Shown: positions 22,316-33,552 of the stretch, in pieces
Layout: each line of letters opens with the position of its first letter
Numbering within the stretch: the stretch's first letter is position 1
From: Adiantum capillus-veneris
Lineage: Eukaryota; Streptophyta; Polypodiopsida; Polypodiales; Pteridaceae
Length of the DNA stretch: 60,000 nucleotides
Reading direction: 5' to 3'
NCBI GenBank assembly: GCA_014529385.2
Contig: CM043942.1
Span: 107,649,141-107,709,140, forward strand
Notes under the pieces: generated by a model
The model's database searches: none
Told to the model about the DNA's origin: nothing
Seen by the model: the letters and a program-made list of their open reading frames with translations, nothing else
Translations under genes and position numbers: made by a program

Positions 22316-22841
22316 TGCTTTATCACTTTCACGAGGTACGTATAATTCACTTTAATTAGGTGTATTATACAACAAACTCAATTAAATAGACGTATTATAC
22401 AACAAACCCAATTAATTAACACTAGAATGTTAACATGACACTTTTATGTCCTTAAACACTTTTGTGTCCTGTTAAGTAACCATTTTGCTTTAATTATTTG
22501 AAGAGTATGAAAATAAATTTCTAGGTGCTATATATCCACAAAGTTATCTTATGAGCTGAGAAAAAACAGACATTTTTTCCAGAATATCGATCTCACCATT
22601 AAGCTTACTCTTGCACAACATTTTTGAATCTAAACTGTGTGAAAAAACGGATTCTGTTTTTGGCTTTTTTTAATTTTTTGCAACTATACCACTCTAAACT
22701 TCACGTGCATGGTGGGAATCATACCAAGGTTTATTCCTTAGATTCATTTAGAGATTGGACTCTACTCTATTATACCTTTTTATGTATAAAATAGTAAAAA
22801 CAAGAAGCAATTTACACTTAAAATGTTACAAATCTAATTTA
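22316..22841. repeat. Diverged inverted partial copy of the TTAA/TIR element
   Basis: From about 22420 to 22720 the sequence is a diverged reverse complement of 11560-11871, starting TTAACACTAG and carrying the subterminal GACACTTTTATGTCC motif. The opposite TIR is missing. Before it, 22350-22415 holds two imperfect copies of a unit containing TTATACAACAAAC. The rest shows nothing recognisable. Confidence 0.6.
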
Positions 22842-23078
22842 AGTTACCGACAAACTCAAAATATGGTAGAGATAGGGTGCTCTTGCACAACACTAGGACC
22901 TCCGAGGTATTTTTTCCCTCTTTAGGAGATTTTTCCCCTGTGGATTGTATTTACGCCCATCACTCTAGGGCTATCCATCTTTCCATGCACACTAAGTAAA
23001 ACACTCTCTATTGTGTGCCTTGATCTTCCTTCGTCTTCTCCAAGCTGTGTGTGTTTCCTTGCAACCCTAATTACAACA
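22842..23078 (+). repeat. 5' LTR of copia element E
   Basis: The right half closely matches the E 3' LTR fragment at 39955-40086 (CACTAGGACC ... CCATCACTCTAGG). It ends TTACAACA right before a primer-binding site. About 237 bp, short as in many copia elements; the left edge is approximate. Confidence 0.7.
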
Positions 23079-23080
23079 AT

Positions 23081-23092
23081 TGGTATCAAAGC
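23081..23092 (+). promoter_or_regulatory. Primer-binding site of element E
   Basis: TGGTATCAAAGC, close to the initiator-Met tRNA complement, lies 2 bp after the LTR. The E interior continues to the D insertion at 23174. Confidence 0.75.
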
Positions 23093-23173
23093 AGGATGCG
23101 TCGTCCCGGGCTTATTCGCCAGCAGCTCCAGTACACTCCTACTCATTTTCTCCGATTTTAGTGAGCTTTGGCA

Positions 23174-23923
23174 TGTTAAGTATGGAGCCTGATTTACCCC
23201 TGTAATTTTCTGTGGTAAAAGCGCACATTTGTAAGGCCCCCATTATGAGGAGAAGCCATCGTGCGTGAAGGAAAATCTCTCACCGGAAACCAAAATTTTC
23301 ACGGACAAGAATCAGGGGCAACTTTAGAGGCCTCGGGGGCGGAGGCCCCCAAGACTTTTTTTTTCACCGGAATATTATGGTCAGACGGCGGCCGGAAAGT
23401 GGTCGGAAAACAACCGGTCGGTTGGCCGGTGGCCGGTAGTCAATGGCTGATGGCCGGTGGTCGGAAGTCAATGACCGGTGGCCGAATTCAAAAGCGGACT
23501 TGTCTTCTCAAGGGCGGCCACACATGGGCGGATTGGAGGGTCCGATTTGGACTTATTCGCACAAGGGCGGCTACACATGGCTGTCTCTCATAAGAGAGGG
23601 AAGCCCTTTTGGCCTATAAAAGGAGGCCATTTCTACACACATTTCATAGTGTGAAGTTGATGCAACAAGGTGAGTGTGAGGTGGTGAGAGTGAAGCAAGG
23701 CGGGATCTCTATCAAGGGTTTAATCCCTTTGTAAACTACTTCTTCTTTTGAAGTGCTAAAGCCATTGAGTGGCTGCTTTCCCGTGGACGTGGCCCACATT
23801 GGGTGAACCACGTATATCGTGTGTACTCTCTCTCTACTCTATAATATCTTGTGTGTGAAATCTATCTCTCTCCATTAAGTAATCTACTCAAAAATCTATT
23901 TAGCTACGTCTTATTATCTAACA
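23174..23923 (+). repeat. 5' LTR of element D
   Basis: 750 bp. A TATAAAA box lies at 23615-23621 within GGCCTATAAAAGGAGGCC, a near-palindromic setting. A GC-rich zone (about 23390-23500) repeats GGCCGGT-type units. It differs from the 3' LTR by a few small indels, notably in the GGCCTCGGGGGC stretch near 23330. Confidence 0.95.
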
Positions 23924-23925
23924 AC

Positions 23926-23941
23926 TGGTATCCGAGCAAGG
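23926..23941 (+). promoter_or_regulatory. Primer-binding site of element D
   Basis: TGGTATCCGAGCAAGG starts 2 bp after the 5' LTR. It fits the initiator-Met type with one mismatch in the first 12 bases (TCCGAGC for TCAGAGC). Confidence 0.75.
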
Positions 23942-23996
23942 TTTGCTCGTAGCTAAATTATCTCAAGGAAAGGATTCCTTGAATTGAGTGGGAGTT

Positions 23997-26900
23997 ATGG
24001 CGGAGGAAGGGAAGCTCAAGATTGAGAAGTTCAACGGCAAAAACTACCAACATTGGAAGATGCATATTGAAGACTATCTCTACCAGAAGGACCTCTATTT
24101 GCCACTAGGCGGTCTTGCGAAGAAGCCTACAACAATGGCAGATGAAGCATGGATTGTCCTTGATCGAAAGGCACTGGGAACAATCCGGTTAAGCTTGGCG
24201 TCAACGGTGGCGTTCAATGTTTTGGAGATGAAGACCACGGAGGACTTGATGAAGTCACTTGACGACTTCTACGAGAAACCATCGTCATCCAATAAGGTAT
24301 TTCTTATGAAGCGCTTGTTCAATCTAAAGATGGCAGAGAATGGTTTAGTTGCAGAACACCTAAATGACTTTATCACAAACATAAGTCAACTTCGATCAGT
24401 GAAAATCAATTTCGATGACGAAGTGCGAGCTCTCCTTATACTATCATCTCTACCCGATAGTTGGGACAGCCTTGTGATGGCTGTAAGTAATTCTATCTCT
24501 GGCACAAATACTCTTAAGTTTGATGATGTTGTGGGTGTTCTCCTAAGCGAAGAAATGCGAAGGAGAAGCACAGGAGAATCATCAGGTGCTGCACTATCAG
24601 TGGAAACAAGAGGAAGGCCTAAGGAGGGCTTCAAAAACCAAAAGGGTCGTGATCGCTCAAGGCGGAGCAAGTCACGCACAAAGTCACTTCTTGAATGTTG
24701 GAACTGCGGCAAGAAGGGCCAAGTCAAGAAGGATTGCTGGTCCAGAAAGAAGAAGGAGACAGAGTCTCAAGACAACAAGCCAACATCGCAGGCCAATGTG
24801 GCAGGTAAAGTAGAGCAAGATGCTCTAATTCTCTCATTAGACAATGTGTCTAATTCCTCGATAGTAGATTCCGGGGCTTCATTCCATGCGACACCACACA
24901 AGCAACATTTCCAAGACTACACCAAAGGTAATTTTGGGTATGTATACTTGGGAGATGATGAAGCTTGTGAGATTGTCGGCAAAGGTACAGTTTCTGTCAA
25001 AACTGCTAACAAAAATGAATGGAAGCTTAAAGATGTTAGGCATGTTCCTTCTCTTCGCAAAAATTTGATCTCTATAGGACAATTGGACGATGAAGGTCAC
25101 AACATTGCATTCGGAAACAAACGGTGGAAGATCTCAAAGGGATCTTTGGTGGTTGCCAAGGGAGAAAAAGTCGGTACACTTTACTTGTGTACTGTTAGCA
25201 TGCAACCTTCAGCTTGTGCAGCAATTACAGAAGTTGACAGCGCGGTGTGGCACTACCGACTTGGGCATATGAGTGCCAAAGGAATGCAAATCCTTCAAAC
25301 AAAGAAGCTTCTACCAGGTTTGAAAGAAGTGGACTTAGAGTTCTGTGAAGATTGTGTTTATGGTAAACAAAAGAGGGTAAAATTTCAAAAATCAAGAAAT
25401 GAAAGAAAAAATAAAAAACTTGAGTTGGTTCATTCTGATGTTTGGGGTCCTGCAAGTACACCATCACTTGGTGGCTCATTGTACTATGTAACATTCATAG
25501 ACGATGCGACTAGAAAAACATGGGTTTATGTCATGAAGAATAAATCCGATGTATTTTCCATATTTCAAAGGTGGAAAGCCTTTGTGGAGAATGAAACAGG
25601 TACCAAGGTTAAATGCCTCATATCCGACAATGGAGGCAAAAATTGCAGCCAAGCTTTTGAAAGATTTTGTGCTAGCAATGGAATTCGGAGGCAAAGGACA
25701 ACCCCAAGGACACCTCAACAAAATGGGATTTCGGAAAGGATGAACAGGACAATCATGGAACGAGCACGAAGCATGCAGCTACATGCCGGCCTACCGCTTG
25801 AGCTTTGGGCGGAAGCTGTAAGTACGTCTGTGTACTTAATCAATCGGTCACCCTCAACGGCATTGGATGGGGGAGTTCCAGAAGAGGCATGGACAGGTAA
25901 ACGGGTGAATTGTGCATTTCTCAAAGTGTTTGGGTGTGAGGCTTTCATGCACATAGATAGAAGCCTAAGATCAAAGCTAGATGCAAAGTCCAAAAAGTGT
26001 TTCTTCATTGGCTATGGAGAAGGAGACTTTGGGTATCGCCTATGGAATCTTGAAGATGGTAAAATCTTAAGGAGTAGGGATGTAATTTTTAACGAACAAA
26101 ATATGTACAAAGATTACTTGGAAAGAAGACAAGCAAAAGAAACAGGTGATGAGTACATGGAGCTTGAGGACGTTGAAGACTCAATGACTGCAAACGGTGA
26201 CAATGTGCAACAACATCAACCAAATGAGGAGCCTGAACCTATTCCCCGAAGATCTACGAGAGCAAGTAGACCTCCAAAAAGGTTTATTCCTTCCTTCAAC
26301 CATCTCTTGATCTCAGATTCTGGAGAGCTGGAATCATACGAAGAAGCTATGCAACATGAATCCAAAGAAGAATGGACGAAGAGCATGCAAGTGGAGATGG
26401 ACTCACTACATCGCAACCAAACATGGGAGTTGGTTGAGTTGCCTAAAGGTAAGCGGGCACTTCAAAACAAATGGGTGTACAAGCTGAAGGAAGAAGAAGG
26501 TGGGAAGAAAAGATACAAGTCTAGGCTTATGGTAAAAGGTTTTTCTCAAAATAAAGGTATTGACTTCAATGAAATATTTTCTCCTGTTGTAAAAATGAAC
26601 TCAATTAGGCTTGTCTTAAGCCTTGTGGCTGCTCATGATCTAAATCTCAAGCAAATGGATGTAAATACGGCATTCCCTCATGGTGACTTAGAGGAGGAAA
26701 TCTACATGCTTCAACCAAAGGGGTATGAACTAAAAGGGAAGGAGAAAATGGTTTGCAGATTAAAGAAGAGCTTGTATGGTTTAAAGCAAGCATCAAGACA
26801 ATGGTACTTGAAGTTTGATCGATGGATGTTGGATCATGGATTCACAAGATGCAACTCGGATCACTACGTCTACACGGAGAATTTGGGAGATGGGAAATTC

Positions 26901-27878
26901 ATCATCCAAATGTTGTATGTTGATAACATGTTGATTGCAAGTGCTAACATGCAGGACATCAAAGACCTAAAAGAGGAGCTGTCCAAATCTTTTTCAATGA
27001 AATATTTAGGTGCTGCAAAGAGGATACTTGGTATGAAAATATCAAGGGACAGGACGAAGAAGAAAATAAATCTATCTCAAGAAGATTACATCAAGAAGGT
27101 ACTAGAAAGGTTTGCAATGCAAAATGAAAAACCAGTTTCTACACCTTTGGCTGGTCATTTTAAACTAACGAAGGATATGTGTCCAAAGACACAAGAGGAG
27201 ATAGCCTATATGTCTAAAGTTCCATATGCTGTAGCGGTAGGTTCTCTAATGTATGCTATGGTCTGGACAAGGCCAGACATTGCACATGCAGTGGGAGTTG
27301 TGAGTAGATTCATGGACAACCCAGGTAAAGAGCATTGGCAAGATGTGAAGTGGATACTTAGGTATCTAAAAGGGACAACAATAAATGCTTTGTATTTTGG
27401 AGAAACAGATATTTTTCTAGAAGGGTATGCTGATGCAGATATGGCAGGTGACAAAGATACTCGAAGGAGCACTACTGGCTATGTGTTCAAGGTTGGAGGC
27501 ACAGTAGTAAGCTAGGCTTCAAAGCTACAGAAAGTGGTTTCACTTTCTACCACGGAAGCACAGTATGTAGCAATGACGGAGGCAAGCAAAGAAATTATGT
27601 GGCTTCACAGATTCTTAGAAGAGCTTGATTTCAAACAAGACAATTGTGTCTTGTACAGTGATAGCCAAAGCGCTCTCCATCTTGCGAAGAACTCAGCCTT
27701 TCATTCAAGCACAAAGCACATTGAGGTGAAATATCACTTCATACACACTCTTTTGGAAGAGGGACAGATAAAGCTAGGAAAGGTGCATACAAGGGAAAAT
27801 CCTGCAGACATGTTTACAAAGGTGGTCAACAAGGAGAAGTTGAGCTTTTGCTCATCTTCAATCGGCATTCAAGGATAA
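23997..27878 (+). pseudogene. Gag-pol polyprotein of element D (one stop, RT active site changed)
   Basis: One frame from ATG 23997 to 27878 encodes about 1290 residues, broken only by TAG at codon 1173 (27513-27515) where the family has Trp. Domains in order: gag about 5-230; zinc knuckle from residue 234, CWNCGKKGQVKKDC, with the His replaced by Gln; protease VDSGASFHAT (Asp at 291); pre-integrase zinc HYRLGH ... CEDCVYGK; integrase core with HSDVWG (Asp 481), SDNGGK (usually SDNGGE) and QQNGISERMN; RT with LMVKGFSQ, MDVNTAFPHGDL and active site YVDN (976-977), where YVDD is needed; RNase H with YADADMAGD, SLSTTEAQY, YSDSQSA, STKHIEVKYH. Loss of the second active-site Asp should abolish reverse transcription. 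The upstream GTG at 23988 is an open-frame artefact; ATG 23997 (TTATGGCGG) is the likely start. Confidence 0.93.
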
Positions 27879-27938
27879 GAAGCCATAATGGAAAGCAGTC
27901 ATAGGTTTGGTTTGGAGATCAGTCTCCAAGTGGGAGAT

Positions 27939-28686
27939 TGTTAAGTATGGAGCTTGATTTACCCTTCTCATTTTTTGTGGTAAAAGCGCACATTTGTAAA
28001 GCCCCCATTATGAGGAGAAGCCATTGTGCGTGAAGGAAAATCACTCACCGGAAACCAAAATTTTCATGAACAAGAATCAGGGGCAACTTTAGAAGCCTCG
28101 GGGCTTTTTTTTCGCTGGAATATTATGGTCGGACGGCGGCCAGAAAGTGGTCGGAAAACAACCGGTTGGTTGGCCGGTGGCCGGTAGTCAATGGCCGATG
28201 GCCGGTGGTCGGAAGTCAATGGCCGGTGGCCGGTGGCCGAATTCAAAAGCGGACTTGTCTTCTCAAGGGCGGCCACACATGGGCGGATTGGAGGGTCCGA
28301 TTTGGACTTATTCGCACAAGGGCGGTTACACATGGTTGTCTCTCATAAGAGAGGGCAGCCCTTTTGGCCTATAAAAGGAGGCCATTTCTACACACATTTC
28401 ATAGTGTGAAGTTGATGCAACAAGGTGAGTGTGAGGTGGTGAGAGTGAAGCAAGGCGGGATCTCTATCAAGGGTTTAATCCCTTTGTAAACTACTTCTTC
28501 TTTTGAAGTGCTAAAGCCATTGAGTGGCTGCTTTCCCGTGGACATAGCCCACATTGGGTTAACCACGTATATCGTGTGTACTCTCTGACTCTCTCTCTAC
28601 TCTATAATATCTTGTGTGTGAAATCTATCTCTCTCCATTAAGTAATCTACTCAAAAATCTATTTAGCTACGTCTTATTTTCTAACA
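27939..28686 (+). repeat. 3' LTR of element D
   Basis: 748 bp with TATAAAA at 28370-28376. Preceded by the polypurine tract and followed by TGGCA. Confidence 0.95.
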
Positions 28687-28691
28687 TGGCA

Positions 28692-30329
28692 TGCTTTGGC
28701 TTATTTTAGCCTCTGTTTCCACTACAAGAAGTACTACACAGGCTATTTCCTCATTTTGTGCAAAATTTCTATCACTGTCGTTTTCTGTACAGCAGGTGCC
28801 TTACAGTCTTCTACCGTTTGTGCTATATAGCATGTGTTGTTCACGCTTCATTTTCCTTTTTTCGGGCAGTACATCAATCAAAAATTGTCACTGCTTTCTT
28901 GAATGGTGACATATTTGAGGAATTTTATGTAACGCAGCCTCGCGGTTTTGTCAAGAAAGGACAAGAGGACAAAGTGTGCAGTTGTAAGAAGGCTTTGTAT
29001 GGGCTGAAGCAATCTCCTCGTGCTTGGTATGAGAAAACTGACACTCATTTGGCCAAACAAGGCTTTTGTAACAGTCCAACAGAAAGCACATTGTATGTAA
29101 AGCATGAGGGTGATGTACTTCTCATTGTGGTTCTTTATGTTGATGATTAGTTGATCACTAGAAAAAATGAGGGGACATATTGCTAAATTTAAGGCTGATT
29201 CGAATGCTACTTGCAAGATGAATGATTTGGGCTATTGCATCATTACTTGGGTATATAGTTTCAGCATTGTGATGGTGGTATTGCCTTGTGTCAAAAAAGT
29301 TACGTAGAGACATTACTATGTAAGTTTGGACTTGAGGATTGCAAACCTATTGCCACTCCCATAGGAAATAGATTTGACTCTGAGTCTACATGATGCTGGT
29401 GATCCTGCTGATGTCACTCTTTACCAAACTGCTATTGTCTGCCTCATTTATGTATGCAACACGAGGCCAGATATTGAGTTTGCAGTCTCACATGTCAGCA
29501 GATTTATGCATAGCCCAGGGTCTAAGCATTGGCAGGCTGTCACAAGAGGATTTTTTGCTACCTGAGTGGCACTTTACATCTTGGTTTTTTTTATCCCAAG
29601 GGGGGATCATTGCCGCCAAACTTACATGCTTTCTCGGGCTCAAATTCGGCTGTAGTTTTGACACAAGAGTGTCCAAAAGTGGTTTTTGTTTCATGCTCGG
29701 TAGCTCATGCATATCATGGTTGAGCAAGAAGCAACCTACTACGACCACTTTTACTTCTGAGGCTTTCTTAAATGGTGACATATTTGAGGAAGTTTATGTA
29801 ACGCAGCCTTGCGGTTTTGTCAAGAAAGGACGAGAGGACAAAGTGTGCAGATGATAGACGGCTTTTTATGGGTTGAAGCAATCTCCTCGTGCTCTGTATG
29901 AGAAAGCTGACACTCATTTGGTCAAACAAGTCTTTCCTAATAGTCCAACAAAAATCACATTGTATGTAAAGAGTGAGGGTGATGCACGTCTCATTGAGGT
30001 TCTTTATGTCGATAATTTGCACATCACTGGACCAAATGAGGGGAGATATTGCTGAATCGAAGGCTGATTTGAATGCTACTCTCAAGATGAAGTATTTGGG
30101 GATATTGAATCAATACTTGGGTATACAGTTTAAGCAATGTGATGGTGGTATTGCCTTGTGTCAGAAAAGTTACATAGAGACATTACTATGTAAGTTTGGA
30201 CTTGAGGATTGCAAACCTATTGTCACTCCCATAGGAAACATGTTTGAATTTGAGTCTACATGATGCTGATGATCCTACTGATGTCACTCTTTACCAAACT
30301 GTTGTTGGCTGCCTCATTTATGTATGCAA
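28692..30329 (+). pseudogene. Copia E pol remnant with tandemly duplicated RT segment
   Basis: After about 180 bp of unrecognised sequence, RT coding starts near 28868 (VHQ ... TAFLNGDIFEE). Copy 1 runs through ALYGLKQSPRAWYE, VLYVDD (TAG follows), HYLGI, CNTRPDIEFAVSHVSRFMHSPG and into RNase H (CISWLSKKQPT), to about 29761. Copy 2 restarts at FLNGDIFEE (29763) and repeats the RT to 30329, offset by 871 bp; its active site reads YVDN. Gag, protease and integrase are absent. Multiple stops and frameshifts are present. Copy 2 is cut by element B inside the CNTRP motif. Confidence 0.85.
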
Positions 30330-31662
30330 TGATGGGGGCTTTTCACAAGCCAAGCTCCCATACCCCTCTTCTCTCGTCCCCACCCCATGAAAACCCCCTC
30401 TTAGGGAGGGAGTGATAAAAGACATTGGAAAAAAGTAAGAAAAAATAAAGTATGATTATGTAAATATATGAGAAAGGTAAAATAGGCCACCTCATGCCTG
30501 CGGGGCAGCCCATCCCCACCTTGCCTCTTTTTTCTTTACTGTTGCCCCGCCGTGTGTCCCTTTTCCTCTCCTCCACTCAAAAGGTCAACCCCCTCTCTCT
30601 TCCCCTTGTCCTTTCTCCTTTCTCTCTCCCCTCAAGCTACCCCACCTCTCACCAATAATGCATTCTAACTCACCAATAATGCACCCTAACTCACATGCAA
30701 CTTACCCTATCTTCCAAAATAGTATACCCCACCCCCCCTTTCTCTCTCCTATCATATCCCATGACCCAAATACCCCCCCCCCTCTCTCTAAAGGGCGCCA
30801 TGTCTCTTGTCTTGTAGCTAAATAACCTCCCCCACACTCACACACACTCAGTTTCACTAAAAAAGGTGCCCACAGACCCATCCCCACCCGGTGGTTACCT
30901 GATTTTTCTTGTGTTCACATACATCTGCACACAGATTCCCCTCTAAACACACTCCTCTCTCTCCCTTCTTGTAATTACTTTATTCTCCATGTCACCTCTC
31001 ACTTTTTTTCATCAACCCATCTCTCTCTCTTAGTCTCTCTCTCATGAGACTGCTGTTCTGGCACATATACACACAGCCAGACAAGTGGGGCCCACAGTCA
31101 CATGGCCTATGTAGATAATGATTTCTTCATTTCTAAATTCTAGAATTTCTCCCCCCCCCCCCCCCCCCCCCCTCCTCCCCTATATAAAGAGGGCTCACCA
31201 TCACACAAAAACACACAACATCACCAAAGAACACACTATGCACTGTGTGTGCCTAGTGCACACACACACACACCCACACCATCACCATCACCGCAATCAC
31301 CATGCTTGTCTTGAGCATGACCTCTACACCCTTGGCTATGGAAGATGAAGGGCAACTAAATGAAGGATGATGGCCATAATCCTCGTGCGAGTCTTCGCCA
31401 TCAACTCCCACCTATCCGCCATGTGCTCTACCACTCTCTCCCTTCTCATTGCCCTACCCTATGCTCCCCATTTCATCACCTAATTCTCTAAATAAAGCTT
31501 GAGGTTTTGTGAGTATGTTTTCTTGCAATGTTTTGCCCATGTGAGGTGTGCGGAATCGCCACCTAGTCTTGTGTTTTGGAGTGATCTTGTGTATGTGTGA
31601 AGGGTGTGCGGATTCGCCATCCTTTTGTGATGCCTAAGTACTAAGCCGCTATACCCCCTCCC

Positions 31663-31707
<45 letters not shown>

Positions 31708-31917
31708 TGATCTCATTCCCTTTCCTTTTTATCATTACTCCCAAGCATCCATCTCTCTTGGATGAAAACTTTGTTATGGTGGTGTGTTGTTTGCATCCTA
31801 GCCGCTGAAGCTAGGTGGTGCCCCCTGTTTGCTTTACCATGACAGGCTCGAGGTGCGCCATTCGGTCCCCGGTGTTTTAGAGGATGTCGGGGTTCGGGGT
31901 TTGCTTTTCTCCCGTCA
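30330..31917 (+). repeat. 5' LTR of element B
   Basis: 1588 bp. A run of 22 C (31151-31172) lies just upstream of the TATATAAA box at 31181. A (CT)n array is at 31666-31704. Both tracts are shorter in the 3' LTR, which accounts for most of the length difference. Confidence 0.96.
31181..31188 (+). promoter_or_regulatory. TATA box in the element B 5' LTR
   Basis: TATATAAA followed by AGAGGGCTCACC; the copy in the 3' LTR is at 38879-38886. It is the obvious core promoter for element RNA. Confidence 0.7.
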
Positions 31918-31919
31918 TT

Positions 31920-31937
31920 TGGTGCCCCCACTGAGGA
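31920..31937 (+). promoter_or_regulatory. Primer-binding site of element B
   Basis: TGGTGCCCCCACTGAGGA begins 2 bp after the LTR. The same 18 bases occur in element C at 43300. It is not the initiator-Met type; the primer tRNA is unidentified. Confidence 0.8.
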
Positions 31938-31990
31938 TCTTTTCATGAAACCCTTCAGTTTACAAGACTTAAACCCTTAAACTATTGTGA

Positions 31991-32458
31991 ATGGATGAAT
32001 GGCTAGCAGGATTTGCTTATTGGACGACAGAAGAAGAAGAGCTCCAAGCACAACTAGACGAACTCCGCATCTCCATCGAAGCTCGAGTGCCAGGCGTAAC
32101 GGTAATCGATTTGCAGTGGGAGAGTCAACCAACACGCCAAACCCAGTGGATATACATAAGCCAAGTGCCAAGAAGAAGAAGGAGAAGGTCGAAACCTTGT
32201 CCGCAACCTACAACCAACCCACAACAACAAAATGGAAGGAGCTCTACACAATAGAGAATCAACACTATTCTACTTTGAGAATCGGGTAACTCAAGTCACC
32301 GAGGTAATTATCACAGTCAGTTTTCAAGTCGCACCTGATGCTGCAGCACAGATAACGGAAGCATTGGCTCACACTCTCACTAGAGAAACTAGGGATCTAC
32401 TGAGTTTGTTTCAGGAAAGAACACCACCCTCTCCCACAAGCTTGGACAGTGACTAAGC
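31991..32458 (+). CDS. Leader ORFs of element B, unknown function
   Basis: Two overlapping frames lie between the primer-binding site and the A-type ORF. The first (31991-32254, 87 codons, ATG) has an acidic N-terminal half and an Arg-rich middle (RRRRRRSKP). The second (32232-32456, 74 codons, ATG) contains VAPDAAAQITEALAHTLTRET. Neither shows a known domain, and I find no clear relative in element C. They may be decayed pieces of an upstream accessory protein. Confidence 0.35.
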
Positions 32459-32473
32459 ACCTCTAAGCTCCAC

Positions 32474-32692
32474 ATGAATCAGTACAACCTACCTCAAGAC
32501 AGATCACACATACCAACACGTGTACGCTCAATCAAGGTAATACTGGATTTGAAAGCTCACTACCAGCACGTCATTGACACCATGCCGGGTGGGGAGCGGT
32601 TTTTGGAGGTTCTGGCATCAGATCAACCATTTGTCTTACCTTTGGTACAAGGCAATGTACCGTTTGAAGTTTTAATCTATGTCCTAGTATAA
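32474..32692 (+). CDS. A-type small ORF upstream of gag (element B)
   Basis: A 72-codon ORF with ATG. Its last 57 residues align end to end with the two small ORFs of element C (43371 and 43605). Shared features are an aromatic-Gln pair (HYQ/HFQ/QFQ), a [LN]AS motif, an LPL motif, then a Phe/Leu-Asp/Glu-Val pair, and a hydrophobic C-terminus ending two to three residues later at the stop. Identity is low (about 25%) but length, spacing and stop position agree. Function unknown; no membrane segment long enough to be convincing. Confidence 0.6.
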   Translation: MNQYNLPQDRSHIPTRVRSIKVILDLKAHYQHVIDTMPGGERFLEVLASDQPFVLPLVQGNVPFEVLIYVLV

Positions 32693-32775
32693 GAGGGTAT
32701 ACACGCCTCCTTGTAAAGAAGAAAAAAACTTTTGAACGTTAAGCAGTGTGTCTTTCTAGCTCTCTCTCAGTAATC

Positions 32776-33552
32776 ATGGCAAGTGTAGCATTTCCAACAT
32801 TTAAAGGAAAGAAGGGGGAGGATTTGGTAACAGACTTCCTAGATGACTTTGAAGTAGCATGTGTAGTGAGCAACAAAGATACGGATGAATCCCGGGTTAG
32901 AATCTTTAAGCATCTCATGAAGCTAGAAGCTAGATCATGGTACAATGCACTTCTAGAAGCAACCAAGGATGACTCGGAACCCTTAAAAACCGCTTTTAAG
33001 AGGCGCTTTGGGGGAGGTACCACTTCAGAAAAGTTGTGGGACAAGTTGAGAGACTTGAAGCAGGAGGGTCTTTTAGAATATGCCACCTATGAGTCCAAAT
33101 TTGTGGATTTGTGGGAATGGCGGGTTGAGTCACTGGCTAGGGGGGAAGCTGCACCCGATTTCCTAAAAAAAGATCGGTTCACGCATGGCTTATGGCCGCT
33201 TCTCAAGGAGAAGGTGAAAGGTAGATTCCCGGCTACGTACGAGTTAGCCGTTGAGATTTCTCGCCTTAAAGACAAGAAGCTGCGAATGAAAGCCAAAGAA
33301 ACCGAGTCAACAAAATCAGGAACATCGCATCGACCAGCAACTACGACAACCACCATTCCACCACCACCACCGGCTCTTGGGGTAAGAGATGACCAACAAG
33401 ATATGTTGGCCCATATTACTGACCAACTGCAGAATTTGTCTGTCCACTTAATACAACAAGGGAGGATTCAAGAAAGAGATCAGACCCTGGAAGAGCACGA
33501 CGACAAAACAGGGAGTATCATTGCTACAACTGCGGAGAAGACGGTCACGGTA
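32776..33552 (+). pseudogene. Gag capsid region of element B
   Basis: From ATG 32776 the frame encodes a retrotransposon gag core: FPTFKGKKGEDLVTDFLDDFEVA, EARSWYNALLEATK, FKRRFGGG, FLKKDRFTHGLWPLLKEKVKG. It aligns with the gag start of element C (44959). A small indel at about 33481-33487 (GATCAGACCCT) shifts the frame just before the zinc knuckle, which continues in the pol frame. The frame drifts on in the wrong register to 33744. I infer a fused gag-pol in the parent element. Confidence 0.85.

Larger units (their letters stand above)
23174..28686 (+). mobile_element. Element D: Tork/Tnt1-like Ty1/copia, TSD TGGCA
   Basis: LTRs of 750 and 748 bp with TGTTA...TAACA ends bound a single polyprotein frame. 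The duplication TGGCA is at 23169-23173 and 28687-28691. The primer-binding site follows at 23926 and a polypurine tract (AAGTGGGAGAT) precedes 27939. It sits inside the leader of element E. Order protease, integrase, RT, RNase H is copia-type, and the gag resembles that of Tnt1-94-like elements. Confidence 0.97.

Noticed and set aside
23390-23510. GGCCGGT-rich zone as a CRISPR-like or satellite array
   Set aside because: Units are imperfect, few and located within the LTR of element D; it is LTR-internal repetition.
27513-27515. TAG in element D as a programmed readthrough stop
   Set aside because: It replaces a conserved Trp by a single G-to-A change and lies within RNase H, not at a gag-pol boundary.
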